The translations under genes and the position numbers were made by a program. DNA of 64,000 nucleotides, taken from positions 107,371,158-107,435,157 of the forward strand of contig NC_089587.1 in the NCBI RefSeq assembly GCF_019320115.1, given 5' to 3'. The notes beneath the pieces were generated by a model, which had not been told where the DNA came from, made no database searches, and saw only the letters and a program-made list of their open reading frames with translations. Origin of the DNA: Miscanthus floridulus. Lineage: Eukaryota; Streptophyta; Magnoliopsida; Poales; Poaceae. Shown here piece by piece: positions 58,161 through 64,000 of the stretch (positions are counted from its first letter, which is position 1; each line of letters starts with the position of its first letter).

Positions 58161-59069
58161 TGCGCCTATACATCGACGTGCTCGTCTGTGTCGGCGTCGT
58201 CGTCTTCGTGGCGGCGATGCCTAATGATGGCCTCGGCGGGCGCCGAACATGCAGCAGCTACTTCGTTATGACGTCCTCGAGGACGTCGCTGAGGAGAGCG
58301 GGACAACTGGTCTTGAGCTCCCGGTACTCCTCCGTCGCCGTCACGGCCTCCCAGTCGTCGGTGACATAGCCGATGCACAGGTCCTGGAGCTCGCGGTAGT
58401 TGTCGCATCCGTTCACCAGCGACAGCGTCGAGATTGCGCTCCCTACGCTGTCCGTGCGGACGTGCTCCCACAGCATCCTCTCACACATGAGCCACAGCCT
58501 GTCCAGGCCGTAGAGATCCACAGCCACTAGCAGGTCCTACGCCATGGACATGGAGGCGACGGCCGCCTCCTCGCCGCCGTCCTCTTCGTCCGCGGGGGGC
58601 AGCTTGTCCGTGTAGATGAAGTGGAGCATGGCCCTGAGCTCGGGGGTGCTCACGTCGTGGACCCTGAACCACTCGAGGCTACTGTCCCTGCTGTCCTAGG
58701 AGAACTTGGCCCTGAACACCGGCGAGCGCATGGCGAGCACCAGCCGGTGCGCGTCGAACGGCAGCTCCTCTCCACGGCGAGCGTCACGTCCGCACGCTGC
58801 CTGCTGTCCAGCAGGACCCTCAGGAACCGGGTGAAGTAACCCTCGTAGGTGGCGCCGGAGGTCCAGGAGAACTTGCCGCCGGAGGAAGCCAACTGCACGC
58901 CCGCATGGCCACGTCATCATGCCACATCAGCATGAGAAGCCAACGTGGAGAGGTATGGACCTAAGTGATACGGCGTACAAAGTTTATGGACCAAAAAAGC
59001 CACTTTGAAAGTTGATGGACCTAACTGAAACCTCCTCACTAGTTAATGGAGCTCTGGTGCATTTAACTC
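58160..59069 (-). repeat. Right inverted arm of the Pack-MULE-like element with BTB sequence
   Basis: Inverse of 54439-55345. On the minus strand it encodes the same BTB piece (LRVLLDSRQRADVTLAVERS, then VSTPELRAMLHFIYTD without the extra base found in the left arm) and the BACK-like part (AVDLYGLDRLWLMCERMLW). It has its own defects: a missing base near 58768 and a stop near 58697. Confidence 0.8.
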
Positions 59070-59094
59070 TAATAATAATATAGTATTACATGAA

Positions 59095-62000
59095 TTAGAA
59101 ATATTCTTCATGATCGGCAGCGGCTGGATCATAGGTGTCGTCATCACTATCAATATTGTCGAGTAAATCGGGCTCATCTCCATCGTTGTCATCATTGTCA
59201 TCGCCTAACTGTAATCGCTCAAGCATTTGTAAGTCCTTAGCATTTTGCACCTCTTCTCCGTCGTCCTCATCTCCATCGTCATGATCAATGTCATTGTCTA
59301 CTTCCATGCCCATCAGCGAAAACATGTCTATGTCAAACCTCCCTTCTAGCCCCTCTGGTTGATAGAACTCCCGTGTGTTTGGGTCAAAGTTGTAATCCTC
59401 ATCGTTTGGGACAGGCAGTTTACCGTGTGGCGATACCAACTGCACAAGGTACCAACCGATAAGATTGGGGTCTTTTTGGCACGCCCATGGGAGAAAATAA
59501 ACTTGCGTGGCCCGTTGAGCCACAATATAGACATCCTCTCCTTGATAGATAGAATCCTGTCGAATTTCGACTTGTCCAATCTCAGGGGCTGTTCTCGTGA
59601 CATTAGGATCAAACCAATGGCATTTGAATATGACTTGGTTAGGAGCTTTGCGACACTCAAAATTGAGCTTGTATATTTCTTCTACTATGCCGTATTAGTC
59701 GCGCTCATCGGTGCCGAGCGTACAAACTCTGGTATTCGTGGTTTTCTGATTGGGCCGACTCCGCTCGTAGTTTCTTGTGTGAAAGCGATAGCCATTCACA
59801 TCATAAACGGTGAATGACTTGACCTTATAGGCGAAGCCTTTGGCGAGCCCTTTCAACTCAGTATCCATTTCTGCATCCTTGCGGGCCTGCAAGGTGAGGC
59901 CGGATAGATCGTTACATTACTCGCTCGTAGGAGCAAAGTGGGATGTCAAAGATTGAACGAGGTAAATTGGACGGTACCTTCGTATCGAACCAGGATATGA
60001 AATTGGGCACACCATCTTTGAGAAGACTATCTTCTTCTTGAGGGGAAGGAGCCCTATTCCCTCTCCAGTATTTTTTCAGAAATTCCCTAAAAACAAGAGA
60101 TAAGGGGGTTCGATAGATGGAGGATAGTGACAAGGGCTTATGTAACAAGCTCATTGAGAACTTACTGCACATAAGGCTTCACTTCATCAAGGTTCAACAA
60201 CACATATAGCATGATAGTGTGCCACTCATCATGCCGCAAGGTCTTGGTGCCCGATGCGCTTGCCTTTCCAAGTTGCCCTTTGAAAAGGCTGAGGTTCGAT
60301 GAACTCTCATCCGCGTTGTAACGAGGGGGATGATTGTGCACGCTGGGAAGGCCATCCTTATAGTATGCTGTTGTGAAGTTTGACACCTCCTCCAGAATGA
60401 ATGCCTCTGCCACAGAAGCCTCAATTTTGGCTTTATTTCTACACTTTTTCTGAAGAATCTTTAGACATCTCTCAATTGTATAGCACCAACGGGCCTGCAC
60501 GGGCTCCCCATTCGTGCCTCATACGATAGGTGCAAAATCAGATGCTGCATCACCAGGAAGAAGCCAGGTGGGAAGATCTTCTCCAACTTGCAGAGCAACA
60601 TAGGTGCCACTTTCTCTAAGTCATCAATCACGCCCCGAGATAACTCCTTGGCACAAAGCTGGCGGAAGAAATAGCTCAACTCTGCCAGCACGCGCCATGC
60701 ATGCTCAGGGGTGTATCCCCGAGTCATCGCAGGAAGGAACCGCTCAATCCATATGTGGTAGTCATGACTCTTCATCCCTAAGACTCATATAGTGGACAAG
60801 TTCACTCCCCTACTCAAATTCGTCGCATGCCCACCAGGGAACATTAATGTCTAGATCCACTGCAGTACTTCCTTCCTTTGGTCCTTTTTCAAGACGAAAT
60901 CGACTAGAGTCCTTCTCCATTTCTTGCCGGGCGCGGGAGGCTTCATCACTTGCTTTGGCCTATCGCACATCGTTGCCAGGTCCAGTCTAGCCTTAATGTT
61001 GTCCTTTGACTTATCAGGAATGTCCATGAGTGTTGCAAAAAGCGCCTCGGCGATATTCTTTTCTGTGTGCATTACATCAATATTGTGTGGAACAAGAAGG
61101 TCATTGAAATAGGGGAGCCTAGTCAAGCCCGATTTATGAGTCCACTGGTGTTCCTCACCATATCCAATAAAACCACCTTTCTCTTTATCATCTTTGAGAG
61201 CCTCTATCTCAGCACGGACCTCGGCACCGGTCATCATCTGAGGTGCAGGGTCGGTGACTTGAACCCCTTTCCTGAAGTTCTTGACGTCTCGTCTGAATGG
61301 ATGGTCAAGAGGGAGGAATTGACGATGTTGGTCAAACAAAGAAAACTTGCCACCCCTCTTCAGCCAAGTGAACCTCACAGCTGTCTTGCATATTGGGTAT
61401 GGGAACTTCCCGTGAACACACTACGCGCAGAATATGCCATACGCCAGGAAGTCATGCAGGGAGTAGTGGTACCACACATGCATTGTGAAGTTTTTCTTTA
61501 TATCTCGGTTGTATGTCAGTACCCCCTTTTCCCAAGCAAGGATCAATTCATCAATGAGAGGCTCCATGAACAAACCCATCTTGTTCCCCAGGTGTCCAGG
61601 AATTATCAGTGACAAGAATACGTTCTTGGGTTGAAACATGACGCCGGGGGGGAGATTGAGGGGGATCATGAACACGGGCCAACAAGTGTATGGGGCCGCC
61701 AGCAATCCATAGGGGTTGAACCCATCTGTTGCCAGCGCCACACGTACATTCCGAGCCTCCTTAGCTTTACCATGATGTATGCCATTGAAATGGGTCCATG
61801 CATCGCCATCCGATGGGTGTACCATCTTGTCAGCATTGTATCTTTTGCCATGTTTGTGCCATGTCATCTATTTCGTGGACTCCTCTGTCATGTACAGCCA
61901 TTGGATCCTCGGTATGACAGGAAGGTACCATAGGACCTTCGCGGGGATACCAAGCTGTTCCTTCTTGCCATCACTAGTGTCGACCTCCAGATACCTAGAG

Positions 62001-62692
62001 GATTTGCACTTTGGACAGTGCGTTGCTTTCTTGTGATCTTTCCTAAATAGGACACAACCATTCGGACAAGCATGGATGTGCTCATACGGCATCTTAAGGG
62101 CATGAAGAAGTTTCTGTGACTCATACAAGTTCTTCGGCAGAATGTGACCCTCCGGAAGCAGGGATCCAACAACTGCCAACATACCATCGAAGTTGTCTCG
62201 ACTCATGCTACACTGCGACTTGAATGCCATTAGGCGTCCAATGGCATCCAGTTGCGAAACCATTGTCTTTTCGTGAAGGGGCTTCTGTGCCGAAGACAAC
62301 ATATCGTAGTACGCCTTTGCGGATTCCTCTGGCTCGTCCTCTAATCCTTCATCGAACCGTGCCTCCTGAAAGTCATCCATCCAGTCTGCTACCCCCGCAT
62401 CTCCATCAAAAGCCTCGAGGCATGGTCTCACCACCTCCTCTCTAATACGATCGGCTTCACCATGGTGGATCCAGCAGGTATAGTTTGGCGTGAATCCATA
62501 CTTGCAAAGATCTTTCCCCACATTCTTCCTATTCTTTCTTACACGGTTGTCACATTTGCTACAGGGACACGGCATTCGACTCGACCCTCTAGAAGCCTCG
62601 CCAAATGAATGCTCCAAGAAAGCATTAGTCTTAGTCATCCATTCTGGGGTCATACTTGCGTGGCCCGTGTACATCCAATCACGGTTCTCCAT
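59095..62692 (-). pseudogene. TNP2-like CACTA transposase, broken
   Basis: Read from Met 62692 leftward. The transposase-associated N-terminal domain has DWMYTGHASMTPEW, MPCPCSKCDN and YTCWIHHGE. The Transposase_21 core at about 62250-61300 has HACPNGCVLFRKDH, LWYLPVIPRIQWLYM, WHKHGKRYNADKMVHPSDG and GFNPYGLLAAPYTCWPVFMI. A DUF4218 part follows at about 60690-60510 (CKLEKIFPPGFF, then HLILHLSYEA), a DUF4216 part at about 59890-59470 (YDVNGYRFHT), and an acidic Asp-rich tail ending at 59095. Stops near 61868, 60848 and 60785 and a frameshift near 60500 break it. In an active element the protein cuts at the CACTA ends in the nucleus. Confidence 0.85.
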
Positions 62693-62789
62693 CCTCTGGC
62701 ATATATATATGTAAGCGAGTAATATAACTAGCAATTGCATCTGCATGGCGTTCCTACCATCTAATAGGTGAGGATAGGTCCTAATCCCA
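62693..62789. other. Leader of the TNP2-like gene
   Basis: Short non-coding sequence between the TNP2 start and the hairpin. It includes an ATATATATATG run. Confidence 0.4.
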
Positions 62790-62990
62790 CCCGCGGATGC
62801 ATAGATGAGGTCAATTTTAATGCTCCGCTCCTATCCGAGATAGAATTTCGGCAGTACCTCCCTGCTATTCTCCTGATACACGTCCTGCAAGGGAGAGTGT
62901 GTATCTGGAGAACAACAGGGAGGTGATGCCGAAAGTCTATCTCGGACCAGAGCGAACCATGGAAACTAACCTCATCTACGCATCCACGGG
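62790..62990. repeat. Long imperfect hairpin upstream of TNP2
   Basis: CCCGCGGATGCATAGATGAGG at the left pairs with CCTCATCTACGCATCCACGGG at the right. Inner parts pair too: CCGAGATAGA with TCTATCTCGG, TTCGGCAGTACCTCCCTG with CAGGGAGGTGATGCCGAA, and GATACAC with GTGTATC. About 200 bases fold onto themselves with small bulges. It lies 100-300 bases upstream of the TNP2 start codon. Confidence 0.8.
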
Positions 62991-63014
62991 CTGTCCAAAA
63001 TACGTGGACAATCT

Positions 63015-63072
63015 GAAAGAGATACGGTCGTAGATATGCAAAGATCTGTATACCTCCGACCGTATCTCTTTC
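63015..63072. repeat. Perfect 16-bp inverted repeat
   Basis: GAAAGAGATACGGTCG at 63015 pairs exactly with CGACCGTATCTCTTTC at 63057, with a 26-base loop. Confidence 0.85.
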
Positions 63073-63480
63073 AAACGGGAGACGCCTAACTGGGCTATGT
63101 GACCATATAAAACATGCATGCAAATGAGGAGGGGGTTATACCTAGGGTGGCGGTGGAGTCAGGCTAGCGGGGCAGTGGCGTGTCGGTGCAGTGGCGAGGC
63201 GATGCGGTGCAGGCAGACCAGCAGCGCCGACGAAGACGATCGGGGTCGCCGAGTCCCTCCCACGGGTCTTTCTCCTACATAAAAGGCAATAGGTTAGAAT
63301 CCATTGAAAATTTCTGCAGCACCTCCCCTGCACGGGGAGGTTTCCAAAACCTGCAAGAAATGTAGGCGCGATGGCCAACAACCACATATATACCAAACAT
63401 AGGCATAAAGGCCAACAACACATATATATACCAAGACGAGCCATGTACTTTAGTTCTCTTTCCATGCAGATGAAAGTATC
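63073..63480. other. Upstream region of the CACTA element
   Basis: GC-rich, then mixed sequence. No gene is recognised. Confidence 0.4.
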
Positions 63481-63656
63481 GAAGTAGTACAACAACAAGT
63501 ACTACTACCACTACAACTACTACCAACACTAACACTACTACTACTAACACTACTACTATCACTACTTACTACTAACAATACTACTAACACTACTAACTAC
63601 TAACTACTTACTAACTACTACTAACACTACTAAGTACTACTACTAACTACTACAGG
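63481..63656. repeat. ACT/AAC trinucleotide microsatellite
   Basis: Runs of ACTACTACTAACACTACT and variants for about 175 bases. Confidence 0.85.
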
Positions 63657-64000
63657 TGTAGGGCATACCTTCGCGACGAGAATGGCAGCGACGAGGGTTG
63701 ACGACGACGGCGGGGATGACCGCAGCGGCGTGAGGGTCGACGGGCCTAGGCCGGCACCTTCCTTCTCCTCTCCTTCTCCTCCTCTCTTCTCCCCTCCTCC
63801 TCTCTTCTCCCTTTCTCATCTCTTCTCCCCTGCCTCCTCCTCCTCTCTTCTGCAGTGGCGCGGTGGCCGGGGCGTGGAGGCACGGTGGCCGGGGCAGAGG
63901 GCACGGGGGCCCACGCGGGGAGGCGCGGTGGCCGGGACGGGCGCCACGGTGCGGCGGCGGCTGAGGGAGAGAGAGGTGAGAGGGAGAGAGAAATGAGAGA
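63657..64000. other. GC-rich and CT-rich sequence at the window edge
   Basis: CTCCTCTCTTCTCC tracts and GGTGGCCGGGGC repeats. One plus-strand frame starts at 63682 but has only low-complexity sequence. The CACTA right terminus is not in view. Confidence 0.5.

Larger units (their letters stand above)
54439..59069 (+). mobile_element. Pack-MULE-like element with 0.9 kb inverted arms
   Basis: Ends read GAGTTAAATGCACCAGAG in both orientations. The two arms (54439-55345 and 58160-59069) are about 910 bases and match closely. Both 9-bp flanks are TAATAATAA; because the site is a TAA microsatellite the duplication is suggestive and not decisive. No transposase is inside. Instead there are plus-strand MATH-BTB sequence, part of a UDP-glycosyltransferase gene and an inserted TRIM. 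The arms include BTB-coding sequence, so gene sequence has become part of the inverted repeat. It sits in the CACTA element, just past the TNP2 stop codon. Confidence 0.75.
51318..64000 (-). mobile_element. CACTA (En/Spm) transposon, right end outside the window
   Basis: The left terminus reads CACTACTGGAAAT and is followed by subterminal TTTGCCGAGTGCC units in both orientations. Two transposase genes lie on the minus strand: Transposase_24-like at 52.1-54.3 kb and TNP2-like at 59.1-62.7 kb. The second terminus is not seen, so the element runs past 64000. A separate 4.6 kb element is inserted at 54439-59069, between the two genes. Both transposase genes hold stops, so this copy is dead. Confidence 0.88.

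Noticed and set aside
54439..59069. The idea that the MATH-BTB sequence is an ordinary host gene.
   Set aside because: It lies between inverted terminal repeats within a CACTA element, has a frameshift in the first BTB part and lacks a complete 5' end.
1..64000. tRNA and rRNA genes.
   Set aside because: None was recognised on either strand by eye. The only tRNA-like matches are the primer binding sites of the TRIM.

Overview
The window is nuclear DNA of a grass, most likely a panicoid and plausibly an Andropogoneae species (Sorghum, Saccharum, Miscanthus or Zea relatives). The signs are introns with GT-AG borders, Stowaway and hAT MITEs, a CACTA element with TTTGCCGAGTGCC subterminal repeats, and a GC-rich IDD transcription factor gene. 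The species cannot be fixed from sequence alone. Almost everything is transposon-derived; I can support one ordinary host gene, at 42.7-45.4 kb.

Layout. 0-4.1 kb: degenerate repeats and nested LINE fragments. 4.1-4.4 kb: a Stowaway MITE. 4.4-16.6 kb: a decayed full-length Ty3/Gypsy element with both LTRs, a broken gag-pro-pol and a broken antisense gene. 17.5-22.6 kb and 28.0-33.1 kb: two nearly identical Mutator-like elements (MULEs) in opposite orientation. Each carries a MURA-type transposase gene and, convergent to it, a short two-exon gene for a GRF-type zinc-finger protein with a hydrophobic C-terminal tail. 22.6-28.0 kb, between them: a foldback MULE-MITE, small MITEs and captured-looking GC-rich sequence. 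33-42.6 kb: AT-rich intergenic DNA with MITEs. 42.7-45.4 kb: a three-exon IDD zinc-finger gene of the SGR5/LPA1 type on the minus strand. 46-51.3 kb: intergenic DNA with MITEs. 51.3 kb to the window edge: a CACTA element, cut off by the edge, with TNP2-like and Transposase_24-like genes on the minus strand. It is interrupted at 54.4-59.1 kb by a 4.6 kb element with roughly 0.9 kb inverted arms that carries MATH-BTB and UDP-glycosyltransferase gene pieces. That element is itself interrupted by a tandem TRIM retroelement at 56.7-58.0 kb.

How the parts relate. The most unusual unit is the two-gene MULE. The transposase is broken in both copies (three stop codons in one, a 5-bp deletion in the other), while the GRF zinc-finger gene is open in both. 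The 9-bp flank TAACATATA lies in opposite orientation at one end of each copy, as expected if recombination between the inverted copies turned over the 5.4 kb between them. Stop codons in the Gypsy element are nearly all explained by C-to-T or G-to-A changes, the pattern left by methylated cytosines. Gene models and homologies are read by eye; no database search was run.
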